This document shows, piece by piece, positions 17,078 through 25,878 of a stretch of 64,000 nt of DNA. Positions within the stretch are counted from its first letter, which is position 1. Each line of letters opens with the position of its first letter. Source of the stretch: Streptomyces alboflavus (GTDB taxonomy: Bacteria > Actinomycetota > Actinomycetes > Streptomycetales > Streptomycetaceae); NCBI RefSeq assembly GCF_000716675.1, contig NZ_JNXT01000033.1:25404-89403 (forward strand), given 5' to 3'. The position numbers were made by a program, and so were the translations under genes. The notes beneath the pieces were generated by a model. That model was given only the letters and a program-made list of their open reading frames with translations, ran no database searches and was not told the origin of the DNA.

Positions 17078-17461
17078 ATGACAACTCTCGTGCGCCACAT
17101 CACCTTCGACTGCTCCGACGCCTACAAGCTCGGGTCGTTCTGGGCCGAGGTCCTGGAGGGCTCGATCTCCGACGAGGACTCTCCGGGGGACCCGGAGGCG
17201 CTGGTGAGTACGCCGGGCGGGCCGACGCTGCTGTTCGTGACCGTGCCGGACGAGAAGACCGTGAAGAACCGCGTGCACTTCGACCTGCAGCCGCAGGACC
17301 GCACGCGGGACGAGGAGGTCGAGCGCGTGACCGCCCTCGGCGCGACCCTCGTGGCCGACCACCGGCTGCCGGACGGACGCGGCTGGGTGACCCTCGCCGA
17401 CATCGAGGGCAACGAGTTCTGCGTGGAGCGCAGCGCGGGAGAGCGGACCGCGACGGCCTGA
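17078..17461 (+). CDS. VOC (glyoxalase/bleomycin-resistance) family protein
   Basis: A 127-aa single-module vicinal-oxygen-chelate protein. The start MTTLVRHITFDCSDAYKLGSFWAEVL, the NRVHFDLQ strand with metal-type His, the V.RVTALGATLVADH helix and DIEGNEFCVE are standard for the small Streptomyces VOC group. It may be an enzyme or a binding protein; substrate unknown. It is a monocistronic unit closed by the hairpin at 17497-17518. Confidence 0.88.
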   Translation: MTTLVRHITFDCSDAYKLGSFWAEVLEGSISDEDSPGDPEALVSTPGGPTLLFVTVPDEKTVKNRVHFDLQPQDRTRDEEVERVTALGATLVADHRLPDGRGWVTLADIEGNEFCVERSAGERTATA

Positions 17462-17496
17462 GCGCGTCGCGTCACGGTGACGCGCCCTCCAAGTAC

Positions 17497-17518
17497 CCCG
17501 TGCGGGCTTCCGCACGGG
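17497..17518 (+). terminator. Intrinsic terminator
   Basis: CCCGTGCGG and CCGCACGGG with a GCTT loop, 36 bp after the VOC gene. Confidence 0.75.
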
Positions 17519-17572
17519 CCGCGCCACCGCAGTACGGTGGACACCACGACACCATGTGAGAAGGGGACCGAC

Positions 17573-18193
17573 GTGAGCGCGCAGCCGGTCGAACCGCACC
17601 CGCCCGCAGCGACCGCCACCTACGATCAGCTCCGTGTCCTGGCCGACGAGTTCATCGACGCCGCCGACCGGCACGGAAACCGGGTACGGGCCGACATCGG
17701 GAACCAGGAGATCACCGTCCACATGATGTCTCCCTCCAACCCGCACGGGCTCATCGTCAGCCGCCTGATCGTCCAGATCGCGGGCCAGGACGACCGCGCG
17801 CTCACTCTCGCGGAGAACCGCGTGCACCACCCTCAGATCGGTCTTTGCCGCACGGCGGACCTGCTGATCGTGACCGGCGAGGCGTACGACCGCCAGGACG
17901 ACGACTTCGCCGTGTTCGCCCGTGACGTGTCCGTCGCGGTCGAGGTCGTGTCCCCTTCGAACCCTGGCAACGACTACATCACCAAGCTCCGCGACTACCC
18001 TCGCATGGGCGTCCCGGTCTACGCGATCATCGACCCCCGTGACGGCACGGTCGCCGTCCACTCCGGCCCCGACACCGCAAGCGGCGAACCGCAGTACCGA
18101 GACACCCCGAGCCGGTACAAGTTCGGCGACACCGTGCGGCTCGGGGAGTGGACCATCGACACGAGCGTGTTCCCCCGGTACCGCTCAACGTGA
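17573..18193 (+). CDS. Uma2 family restriction endonuclease-like protein
   Basis: A 206-aa protein; GTG 17573 is preceded by GAAGGGGA. It is a PD-(D/E)XK fold of the Uma2/DUF820 family, with TADLLIVTGEAYD (the D) and DVSVAVEVVSPSNPGNDYITKLRDYPRMGVPVY (the ExV...K core). Uma2 proteins are very numerous in Streptomyces and their role is not settled. A broken second family member follows on the opposite strand. Confidence 0.88.
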   Translation: MSAQPVEPHPPAATATYDQLRVLADEFIDAADRHGNRVRADIGNQEITVHMMSPSNPHGLIVSRLIVQIAGQDDRALTLAENRVHHPQIGLCRTADLLIVTGEAYDRQDDDFAVFARDVSVAVEVVSPSNPGNDYITKLRDYPRMGVPVYAIIDPRDGTVAVHSGPDTASGEPQYRDTPSRYKFGDTVRLGEWTIDTSVFPRYRST

Positions 18194-18318
18194 TCGCGGC
18201 ATGCAGGTGCAGTGCGCCGTACATGCCCCGGAGATCGTTCGTGCCGTTGTCGAGCCGGGGGCGGATTGCCTCCGCGGCCTCGCCCGCGACGCACCGCTCA
18301 CCCAGGCGGCAGCAGCCG

Positions 18319-18728
18319 TCAGAGCTCGATCCGTGTGCGCAGGTCGATGTCGACCGGGAACGGCACGTCCGTGGTGAGCTTGCCGGTGTGCGTGGGCTGC
18401 TCGGGGCTGGGGGCGTAGACCCCGGCCTCGTGGTGGCGCCAGAACTCGTGCACGACGGGGACGTCGTCCTCGCCGCGTTCGACGCGCCAGTGACAGTGGA
18501 ATGCGGCGCACGCCTCGCGAGCTGCAGCTGACAGAGCAGCGCACCCCGCACGTACTGATGCCATACCTCCGCCCTCCCGCGCACCACGATGTTCCCATCC
18601 ACGAGATCCCAGCCGAATGGGACATCCAGCTCCTGGACCTGGCCCCAGGTCCAGCCGTCGCTCGGCGGGTACATCCAGTTCCCGGAGTTGGCCGACGCCT
18701 GCTGATCGCCGTGTGACGACGCGGCCAT
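18319..18728 (-). pseudogene. Frameshifted and shortened Uma2 family gene
   Basis: Reading right to left, one frame gives MYPPSDGWTWGQVQELDVPF... to ALLCQLQLARR, a normal Uma2 N-terminus. From about 18520 the homology continues in another frame as VVHEFWRHHEAGVYAPSPEQ and VPFPVDIDLRTRIEL before a stop at 18319. The core with the catalytic Asp/Glu is largely missing, so a frameshift plus a deletion is likely. It is a relic of a family different from the neighbouring intact Uma2 gene. Confidence 0.6.
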
Positions 18729-18814
18729 GCCTGCCTTCATGGAGGTCATCATGCGAGAGGGACGCCCTGCCCGGTCCGTGTGGCGGAATCGCCACTCGTT
18801 CGGGTGCGGCCTGG

Positions 18815-20443
18815 TCAAAGCAGCCTGCGCAGCTCCCCCTTCACCACCTTCCCGCTAGCGTTCCGCGGCAGCTCCGGCACGAACTCCACCTCGCGCGGCA
18901 CCTTGTAGTTGGCCATCTCGCGCCGGGACCAGGCGATCACGTCGTCGGCCGTAAGGGTGGAGCCCGGTCGTCGGACGACGTACGCCTTGCCGACCTCGCC
19001 GAGGCGGGCGTCGGGGACGCCGATGACGGCGGCGTCGGCGACCTCGGGGTGGGTGCCGAGGAGCTGTTCGATCTCGGCGGGGTAGGCGTTGAAGCCGCCG
19101 ACGATGAACATGTCCTTGATCCGGTCGGTGATGCGCAGGTTGCCCGCCGCGTCCAGGACGCCGATGTCGCCGGTGCGCAGCCAGCCGTCGGGGGTGCGGA
19201 CCTTGCGGGTCTCGGCGGGGTCCTCGAAGTAGCCGCTCATGACGTGGTGGCCGCGGACGAGGATCTCGCCGGGGGTGCCGGGGGGCAGCGGGTCACCGGC
19301 GGGCGACACCACCTTCACCTCCGTGTCCGGGATCGCCCGGCCCGACGTCGACGCGATGACCTCGGCGGGGTCGCCCCTGCGGCACATGGTGACGATGCCG
19401 CTGGCCTCGGAGAGTCCGTACGCCGTCAGGACGGTGGCGATGTGGAGCTCGGCGCGGAGGCGTTCGACCAGGCGCAGGGGGACCACCGCCGCGCCGGTCA
19501 CGACCAGGCGCAGGGCCGAGAGGTCGTGGGCGTCCCGGGACGGGTGGTCGAGGAGGGACTGGTGGAGGGTGGGCGGGCCGGGGAGGACGGAGACGCGTTC
19601 GGCGGCGATGTTCGCGAGGACGGTGTCGACGTTGAAGACCGGCTGGGGCACCATCGTGGCGCCGCGCATCAGACAGGCGATGATCCCGGCCTTGTAGCCG
19701 AAGGTGTGGAAGAACGGGTTCACGATCAGATAGCGGTCGCCTTCGCGGAGCCCGGCGAGGTCGCTCCAGATCTCGTAGCAGCGCAGGGTCTGGGCGTGGG
19801 TGATGACGGCGCCCTTTGGGCGTCCCGTGGTGCCCGAGGTGAAGACGATGTCGGAGGGGCTGTCGGCGGTGACGGCGGCTGCGCGGGCGCGTACGGCCTC
19901 GCGCGTGATCCGGTCGCCGCCGGCGAGGAAGTCCTTCCAGGTGCGGAAGTCCTCGGGGGCGTCGTCGGCGAGGACGACGACCTGTTCGAGGTGCGGGAGC
20001 CCCGGCAGCGGCCCCGCGCCGGGCGCCGTCTCCCCGGCGCCGAACTCCGGCGGCTCCCCCGCCGCCCGCCGCAGCGACGCCACGTACGACGTCCCCAGGA
20101 ACGTACCGGTGACGAAGAGCAGCCTGGCCCGGGACCGGGCGAGGACGTACGCCGCCTCGGTGCCCTTGAAGCGGGTGTTGAGGGGGACGAGGACGGCGCC
20201 CGCGCCGACCGCGCCGAGGGCGGAGACGATCCAGTCGAGGGTGTTGGGCGCCCAGACGGCGACGCGGTCGCCCGGTTCGACGCCGGTGGCCATGCAGGCG
20301 GCGGTGGCCCGGTCGATCCGGTCGCCGAGTTCGCGGTACGTCACCCGGGTGCGGCCCTCGACGACCGCCTCCCGGTCCGCGTACCGCTGTGCCGCCGCCC
20401 GGACCAGGCCCGGCACGCTGCCCCACTCCAGGTCGCCGCGCAT
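18815..20443 (-). CDS. Acyl-CoA synthetase, AMP-forming (FadD3-like)
   Basis: A 542-aa ANL-family enzyme that activates a carboxylic acid to its CoA thioester via an acyl-adenylate. The P-loop-like FTSGTTGRPKGAVITH, the adenylate motif YGLSEASG, the hinge region WLRTGDIGVLDAAGNLRITDRIKD, and the C-terminal Lys in RNASGKVVKGEL are all intact. The DRIKDMFIVGGFNAYPAEIEQ stretch is like FadD3/FadD17-type synthetases of steroid and lipid pathways. It is divergent from the thiolase operon, with two palindromic operators between them. Confidence 0.92.
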   Translation of the reverse strand: MRGDLEWGSVPGLVRAAAQRYADREAVVEGRTRVTYRELGDRIDRATAACMATGVEPGDRVAVWAPNTLDWIVSALGAVGAGAVLVPLNTRFKGTEAAYVLARSRARLLFVTGTFLGTSYVASLRRAAGEPPEFGAGETAPGAGPLPGLPHLEQVVVLADDAPEDFRTWKDFLAGGDRITREAVRARAAAVTADSPSDIVFTSGTTGRPKGAVITHAQTLRCYEIWSDLAGLREGDRYLIVNPFFHTFGYKAGIIACLMRGATMVPQPVFNVDTVLANIAAERVSVLPGPPTLHQSLLDHPSRDAHDLSALRLVVTGAAVVPLRLVERLRAELHIATVLTAYGLSEASGIVTMCRRGDPAEVIASTSGRAIPDTEVKVVSPAGDPLPPGTPGEILVRGHHVMSGYFEDPAETRKVRTPDGWLRTGDIGVLDAAGNLRITDRIKDMFIVGGFNAYPAEIEQLLGTHPEVADAAVIGVPDARLGEVGKAYVVRRPGSTLTADDVIAWSRREMANYKVPREVEFVPELPRNASGKVVKGELRRLL

Positions 20444-20470
20444 GGCCGCCCCTCCCGCCGTCGCCCACTA

Positions 20471-20487
20471 GCTGACTATCCGTCAGA
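20471..20487. promoter_or_regulatory. CTGACG/CGTCAG palindromic operator 4
   Basis: GCTGACTATCCGTCAGA, 27 bp from the acyl-CoA synthetase start in the divergent control region. Confidence 0.8.
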
Positions 20488-20497
20488 TTAGCGGTAG

Positions 20498-20514
20498 CCT
20501 GACGCGCTGTCAGC
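20498..20514. promoter_or_regulatory. CTGACG/CGTCAG palindromic operator 5
   Basis: CCTGACGCGCTGTCAGC. Its centre is 27 bp from operator 4, and it ends 41 bp before the thiolase start. Confidence 0.75.
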
Positions 20515-20555
20515 AGCGAGGGCTCGCCCACGACGCGCGCGGAGGTGTGCAAGCC

Positions 20556-21707
20556 ATGGCCTCACTCAAGGACGCCACAGCGATAGCCGGTATCGGACAG
20601 ACCCCCTTCGCCAGACAACTCCCCGAGAGCGAGAAGACGTTGGCCTGCCGGGCCGTCCTCGCCGCGCTCGACGACGCGGGGATAGCCCCGTCCGAGGTCG
20701 ACGCGTTCGCCTCGTACACGATGGAGGAGACCGACGAGGTCGAGGTCGCCAAGGCGATCGGCGCGGGTGACGTCACGTTCTTCAGCAAGGTCGGGTACGG
20801 GGGCGGGGGTTCCTGCGCCACGGTCGCGCACCTGGCGTCCGCGATCGCCACCGGGCAGGCGAGCGTCGGCGTCGCCTGGCGCTCCCGCAAACGCGGCAGC
20901 GGGCCCCGGCCGTGGCGCAACACCACCGCCCAACTCCCCACCCCCGCCCAGTGGACACGTCCCTTCGGCCTGCTCCGCCCCGCCGACGAGATCGCGATGC
21001 TGACGCGCCGCTATCTGCACGAGTACGGCGCGACCCGCGACCACCTCTTCAACGTCGCCCTCGCCTGCCGCAACCGCGCCAACCAGAACCCGGCCGCGAT
21101 GATGTACGAACGCCCGCTGACCCGCGACATGTATATGACCTCGCGCTGGATCAGCGAGCCGCTCTGCCTCTTCGACAACTGCCTGGAGACGGACGGCGCG
21201 CTGGCCTGCGTCGTCGTCTCCGCCGAGCGCGCCCGCGACTGCCGCCGGCAGCCCGTCTACGTCCACTCCGCCGCCCAGGGCCTGCCCGCCCAGCACCACG
21301 GCATGGTCAACTACTGGAACGACGACCCGCTCTCGGGCCCCGCCTGGACGGCCGCCCGACAGCTCTGGAAACAGGCCGACTTCGGCCCCCACGACGTCGA
21401 CGTGGCCCAGATCTACGACGCCTTCACCCCCCTCATCCCGCTCTCCCTGGAGGGCTACGGCTTCTGCGACCGGGGCGAGGGCGGCGCGTTCACGGAGGGC
21501 GGCGCCCTGGAGATCGGCGGCCGCCTCCCCCTCAACACGGGCGGCGGCGGCCTCAGCGAGGCCTACGTGCACGGCTTCAACCTGATCAACGAGGGCGTGA
21601 AGCAACTGCGGGGCACGAGCACAGCCCAGGTCCCGGGGGCGACGACGTGCCTGGTGACGGCGGGCGAGGGAGTCCCGACATCGGCATTGCTGCTGCGGAC
21701 CCAGTAA
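20556..21707 (+). CDS. Thiolase-fold lipid-transfer protein (Ltp/SCP-X type)
   Basis: ATG 20556, with GGAGG 10 bp upstream, gives 383 aa (a GTG at 20547 is possible). It has a thiolase-like fold: IAGIGQTPFARQ at the start, a GGGGSCATVAHLASAIATG nucleophile-turn region with a Cys near residue 88, DVDVAQIYDAFTPLIPLSLEGYGFC and a C-terminal NTGGGGLSEAYVHGF. Ltp-type proteins cleave or join C-C bonds of CoA-linked side chains, often as a complex with a DUF35 protein, and one is encoded directly downstream. It is the first gene of a thiolase/DUF35/enoyl-CoA hydratase operon. Confidence 0.9.
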   Translation: MASLKDATAIAGIGQTPFARQLPESEKTLACRAVLAALDDAGIAPSEVDAFASYTMEETDEVEVAKAIGAGDVTFFSKVGYGGGGSCATVAHLASAIATGQASVGVAWRSRKRGSGPRPWRNTTAQLPTPAQWTRPFGLLRPADEIAMLTRRYLHEYGATRDHLFNVALACRNRANQNPAAMMYERPLTRDMYMTSRWISEPLCLFDNCLETDGALACVVVSAERARDCRRQPVYVHSAAQGLPAQHHGMVNYWNDDPLSGPAWTAARQLWKQADFGPHDVDVAQIYDAFTPLIPLSLEGYGFCDRGEGGAFTEGGALEIGGRLPLNTGGGGLSEAYVHGFNLINEGVKQLRGTSTAQVPGATTCLVTAGEGVPTSALLLRTQ

Positions 21708-21741
21708 GGGGGCACCCGTATGCGCCGAGGAACCCACGCCC

Positions 21742-21785
21742 CCCAAGGGGCGCGGGGAACTGCGCGAGCAACCACGAACCATCCC
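21742..21785 (+). repeat. Dispersed intergenic Streptomyces element
   Basis: Contains CCCAAGGGGCGCGGGGAACT followed by GCGCGAGCAACCACGA, a sequence I recognise as recurring many times between genes in Streptomyces chromosomes. It lies inside the operon between thiolase and DUF35 genes. Confidence 0.7.
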
Positions 21786-21807
21786 GCACCCGCGAAGGGA
21801 CACCGAC

Positions 21808-22269
21808 ATGGCAGACGCGAAGGCACCCCCCGAACCCCTGCTGACCCCGGTCGTGGACGACGACGGCGCCCCCTTCTGGGACCACGCCGCCCGAGGCGAA
21901 CTCCGCATCCAGGCCTGCGCCGACAAAACCTGCGGAGCACTCCGCTGGCCGCCAAGGCCCTGCTGCCCCCACTGCCACTCCTTCGCCACCGAATGGCGCC
22001 GCATGACCGGCAAGGGCAGGATCTGGTCCTACGTGATCCCCCACCCCCCGCTCCTCCCGGCCTACGCCGCCCTCTCCCCGTACAACGCGATCCTCGTGGA
22101 ACTCACCGACGCCCCCAAGATCCGCCTGGTGGGCAACCTCGTCGCCAGGGCGGGCGCACCCCCGAACTCCGTCCCACAGGAACGCCTCCGCATCGGGGCC
22201 CGCGTGCAGGTGGTCTTCGCCGAGCGCGGCGGCATCGTGCTGCCGCAGTGGGTCCTGGAGCGGTCATGA
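21808..22269 (+). CDS. DUF35 OB-fold/zinc-ribbon protein
   Basis: A 153-aa protein of the ChsH2/DUF35 type. An N-terminal rubredoxin-like zinc ribbon has cysteines in CADKTCG and CCPHCHS (about residues 36-60), followed by an OB-fold (GRIWSYVIPHP... to GARVQVVFAE). Proteins of this family bind Ltp-type thiolase or MaoC-like hydratase partners and are needed for their activity. The Ltp gene 100 bp upstream is the likely partner. Its stop overlaps the next gene start (ATGA). Confidence 0.9.
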   Translation: MADAKAPPEPLLTPVVDDDGAPFWDHAARGELRIQACADKTCGALRWPPRPCCPHCHSFATEWRRMTGKGRIWSYVIPHPPLLPAYAALSPYNAILVELTDAPKIRLVGNLVARAGAPPNSVPQERLRIGARVQVVFAERGGIVLPQWVLERS

Positions 22270-23066
22270 CGGACCCGGAGGCGGTGGCGGCCGGGGTGCG
22301 GGTGGAGCGGGACGCGGCGCCCGGGGTCGTCGTGGTGACCCTGGACCGGCCGGAGCGGCACAACGCGCTGACTCCGGAGACGGCGGCCGAACTCGCCTGG
22401 CTGTGGCGGCAGTTCCGGGGCGACGACACGGTCCGGGCGGTCGTCCTCACCGGCGCCGGTGACCGGGCCTTCTGCACCGGGATCGACCGCACCGCCGAGG
22501 TCCCGCAGCCGTCGTCCCCGTACTCGGTCGAGGACCCGCTCCTCACCGTCGGCCCGAAGGCCAACGACCTGTGGAAGCCGGTCGTCGCCGCCGTGAACGG
22601 CATGGCGTGCGGCGGGGCGTTCTACCTCGTCGGCGAGTGCGAGTTCGTGGTCGCGGCGGAGCACGCCACGTTCTTCGACCCGCACACGACGTACGGGATG
22701 GTGAGCGCGTACGAGGCCATCGCCATGGCGCAGCGGATGCCGTTCGGGGAGGTGGCGCGGATGTCCCTGATGGGGACGGCGGAGCGGGTGTCGGCGCGGC
22801 GGGCGTACGAGATCGGCCTGGTGTCGGAGGTGGTGCCGGGCGAGGAGGTGGTGGCCGCGGCGGTGCGGGCCGCCGCCACGATCGCCGCCTTGCCGACGGA
22901 GGCCGTGCAGGGCACGGTGCGCGCCGTGTGGTCCGCCAAGGAGGCCGCCCGTACGCAGGCCATGGCGCAGGCCCAGCACCTCGTCGCCCTCGGCAACGCG
23001 GACGCCGCACGGCAGGCGGAGCTGTTCGCGGCACGCGGCCGGGGCGACGGCTTCCGGACCCGGTAG
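22266..23066 (+). CDS. Enoyl-CoA hydratase/isomerase family protein
   Basis: A 266-aa crotonase-fold protein, coupled to the DUF35 gene by a 4-bp overlap. The oxyanion-hole region KPVVAAVNGMACGGAFYLVGECE and VRVERDAAPGVVVVTLDRPERHNAL are typical. Where classical hydratases carry a catalytic Glu (ExxGLxPG-like loop), this one has FFDPHTTYGMVSAYE, so the exact reaction (hydration, isomerisation or C-C cleavage) is open. It would act next to the synthetase and thiolase on a CoA ester. Confidence 0.88.
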   Translation: MTDPEAVAAGVRVERDAAPGVVVVTLDRPERHNALTPETAAELAWLWRQFRGDDTVRAVVLTGAGDRAFCTGIDRTAEVPQPSSPYSVEDPLLTVGPKANDLWKPVVAAVNGMACGGAFYLVGECEFVVAAEHATFFDPHTTYGMVSAYEAIAMAQRMPFGEVARMSLMGTAERVSARRAYEIGLVSEVVPGEEVVAAAVRAAATIAALPTEAVQGTVRAVWSAKEAARTQAMAQAQHLVALGNADAARQAELFAARGRGDGFRTR

Positions 23067-23085
23067 AGCACCCCCGCGCCGAGGC

Positions 23086-25605
23086 TCAGCGCGAGGTCGC
23101 CGTGCCCCGCTCCGCGTCGAGGGCGTACACGCAGCGGTCCTTGCTGCACGCGTACACCACGCCGTCCCTGACCACCGGGGCGCCGGTGATCTCGCCGCCG
23201 GTGGCGAGCTTCCAGCGGAGGCGGCCGTCGTCGGCCTTGAGGGTGTAGAGGAGGTGGTCGGTGGCGCCGAAGTGGATGCGCCGGTCGGCGACGACCGGGG
23301 AGCCGACGACCTCGCCGCCCGCCTGGAAGCGCCACTTGGGGGTGCCGGTGACGGCGTCGAGGGTGTAGAGGCCCTTGCCGCTGCCCACGTGGACGTGGCC
23401 GTCGGCGACGAGGACGGGGTCGACGGAGGAGCGGGCCTCGGTGGCGATGCGCCAGCGGTCGCGGCCGTCGGTGGCGTCGAGGGCGTACACGGTGCCGAGG
23501 TAGTCGGCGAGGTACACACCGCCGCCGGTGACGGCGGGTCCGGGGGCGAAGGCGGGCGGACAGAGGAACGCGGCGGGCGCCTCGAAGTGCCAGCGGACGT
23601 GCCCGGCGGCCACGTCGACGGCGAGGACGCGGCTGCCCGCGGCGATGTACGCGTACCCGTCGGGTGCCTGGGTGACCCGGACCGGCACGCCGCCGCAGGA
23701 CGCGGCGTCGCCGACGGGGTAGGACCAGCGCTCGATGCCGGTGCGGGCCTCGACGGCGCGAAGACGGGCGTCCTTCCAGACGTACACGGTGCCGTCGACG
23801 ATGACGGGCGCGGCCTCGGGCGTCTCGAACTCGGTCTGGGCGTTCGTGATCTCCCAGAGCTTCTCGCCGTTCGCGGCCTCCCAGCCCTGCACGCCGCCGC
23901 CGCGGGTCGCGGTGACGACGGTGCCCCGGTCGGCCTGCAGGGCGTACACCCAGGCGTCGGTCTGGATCCGCCACAGGTCGGAGCCGTCGGTGCCGTCGAG
24001 GGCGTAGAGGGTGGGGCCGTCGGAGGCGTGGATGCGGCCGTCTGCGACGGCCATGGACCAGGCGACGTCGCGGGTCTTGAAGCTGCGCCGTCCGGTGCTC
24101 ACGTCGAGGGCGTGCACCTCGAAGGACGTGACGTACACGAGGTTCCCGGCGACGGCGGGTGTCCCCCAGACGTCGTTGGACATGCGGAACCGCCAGGGCC
24201 GCCAGGACGCGGGGGCGCCGGAGCCCGGTGCCGGGGCACCCGCCGCCGCGCCGCCGGTGACGCCCGCGTCGACGCCGTTGGCCCCGTTGGCCGCGTGCGG
24301 CCCGGACCGCCCGGCCCCGGGCGCCCGCGCCGACCGCGACCACGACCCGGCGAGCCCGGAGTCGACGGGCGCCGCGGCACCGCGGGCCTCGGCGACGCGC
24401 GGCCCGGGCCCGATCGGCACCTGCGCCCCGGCGAGCTGCACGGGTCCGGCGTCGGGCGCGGCGTGGCCGGGCGCGTGGAAGGGCTGGGAGGCGCCGGGCG
24501 GCGCGTGGAAGGGCTGGGAGGCCCCGGAGGACGGCACGGACGGCACCTGGGAGGGCAGGCCGGGGGCGTGCGAGGGCACAGCGGGGGCCTGCCGGGGCGG
24601 CGGCGGGACGGCGGAGACGGGCGCGGCCGAGGCCCCGGCGGCGGCGCTGCCGCGTGCTCCCCGGCCCGCGGAGCCTCCGGTGGCGGCGGCGCGCGCGGGC
24701 GGGCGTCCGCCCCGGCGCGCCTCGATGAGCGCGACGGCCCGCTCGGGCAGCCAGGCGGAGGCGGTGCCGCTGTCGTCGCCGTTGCCCTCGGAGGCGAAGA
24801 GGTGCGGGGCGAGCTGGGCCTGGAGGTCGCCGGGCGTGGGCCTGCGCGCGGCCTCCATCTGCATGCAGGACTCGATGAGGGGCCGCAGCTCGTCGGGCAG
24901 GCCCTCCAGGTCGGGGCCCTCGCGCAGGAGCATGAAGACGGTCTCGACGGGGTTGGCGCCGTGGAAGGGGGCGTGCCCGGTGGCGGCGAAGACGAGGGTG
25001 GAGCCGAGGGAGAAGACGTCGCTGGCGCCGGTGACGCTGCGGGAGTCCTTGGCCTGCTCGGGCGACATGTAGGCGGGGGTGCCGACGGCGACGTTGGTCA
25101 TGGTCAGGCGGGTGTTGGAGACGCCCGACGCGATGCCGAAGTCGATGACGCGGGGACCGTCCTCGACGACGAGCACGTTGGACGGCTTCAGGTCGCGGTG
25201 GACGAGCCCGGCGCCGTGGATGGACTCCAGGGCCTCGGCGACGCCCGCGGCCAGCCAGCGCACGGCCTGGGTGGGCAGCGGCCCGTGCTCGTTCACTATT
25301 TCCTCGAGCGAGGGCGCGGGCACGTACGCGGTGGCGAGCCAGGGCACGGCGGCGCGCGGGTCGGCGTCGACCACGGCGGCCGTGTAGAAGCCGGACACGG
25401 CGCGGGCCGCCTCGACCTCGCGCGTGAAGCGGACGCGGAACAGCTGGTCCTCGGCGAGCTCGGTTCTGACCGTCTTGATCGCCACGCGTCGCCCGGAGGC
25501 CGAGCGCGCGAGATAGACGAGTCCCATGCCACCGGCGCCGAGCCGTCCAAGGACCTCGAACGGGCCGATCCGCCGCGGATCGTGCTGCGTCAGCTGGTCC
25601 ACCAC
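23086..25605 (-). CDS. Ser/Thr protein kinase with PQQ-type beta-propeller
   Basis: An 839-aa protein starting at tandem GTG codons (25605/25602). The kinase domain (about 10-275) is complete: glycine loop LGAGGMGLVY, VAIKTVR Lys, catalytic HRDLKPSNVL, DFG as VIDFGIA, and GTPAYMSPEQ. A Pro/Ala-rich linker (about 300-470) follows, with no clear transmembrane helix, then a PQQ/WD-type propeller (about 470-835) with repeats such as VYALDATDGRDRWRI and LYTLDAVTGTPKWRF. Unlike PknD-type kinases it seems cytosolic. It is convergent with the enoyl-CoA hydratase gene and likely senses an unknown ligand. Confidence 0.92.
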   Translation of the reverse strand: MVDQLTQHDPRRIGPFEVLGRLGAGGMGLVYLARSASGRRVAIKTVRTELAEDQLFRVRFTREVEAARAVSGFYTAAVVDADPRAAVPWLATAYVPAPSLEEIVNEHGPLPTQAVRWLAAGVAEALESIHGAGLVHRDLKPSNVLVVEDGPRVIDFGIASGVSNTRLTMTNVAVGTPAYMSPEQAKDSRSVTGASDVFSLGSTLVFAATGHAPFHGANPVETVFMLLREGPDLEGLPDELRPLIESCMQMEAARRPTPGDLQAQLAPHLFASEGNGDDSGTASAWLPERAVALIEARRGGRPPARAAATGGSAGRGARGSAAAGASAAPVSAVPPPPRQAPAVPSHAPGLPSQVPSVPSSGASQPFHAPPGASQPFHAPGHAAPDAGPVQLAGAQVPIGPGPRVAEARGAAAPVDSGLAGSWSRSARAPGAGRSGPHAANGANGVDAGVTGGAAAGAPAPGSGAPASWRPWRFRMSNDVWGTPAVAGNLVYVTSFEVHALDVSTGRRSFKTRDVAWSMAVADGRIHASDGPTLYALDGTDGSDLWRIQTDAWVYALQADRGTVVTATRGGGVQGWEAANGEKLWEITNAQTEFETPEAAPVIVDGTVYVWKDARLRAVEARTGIERWSYPVGDAASCGGVPVRVTQAPDGYAYIAAGSRVLAVDVAAGHVRWHFEAPAAFLCPPAFAPGPAVTGGGVYLADYLGTVYALDATDGRDRWRIATEARSSVDPVLVADGHVHVGSGKGLYTLDAVTGTPKWRFQAGGEVVGSPVVADRRIHFGATDHLLYTLKADDGRLRWKLATGGEITGAPVVRDGVVYACSKDRCVYALDAERGTATSR

Positions 25606-25878
25606 TTGCCTGCCACCTCCCCGTACGCGCGGCCGCCGCCTAGAGCAGCCCCGTGCAGCGTCTCACCACCGAGCCGCTACGGCGGCACGCACCCTGATTC
25701 TTCCTGGCTCGGGCCACGGTTGCGAACCCGGGGCAAGATCGGGCCGTTTCGGGACAAAGGTGACGTACTGGTACATCAAATGGGGTGATGCCCTCCGATA
25801 CCCCTCGCGTACGCTCCCGCACCGCTCCTGGTTCACATCCGGTTCTTCCGGTTCACACCCGTTCCCACCCGGCCCGGT

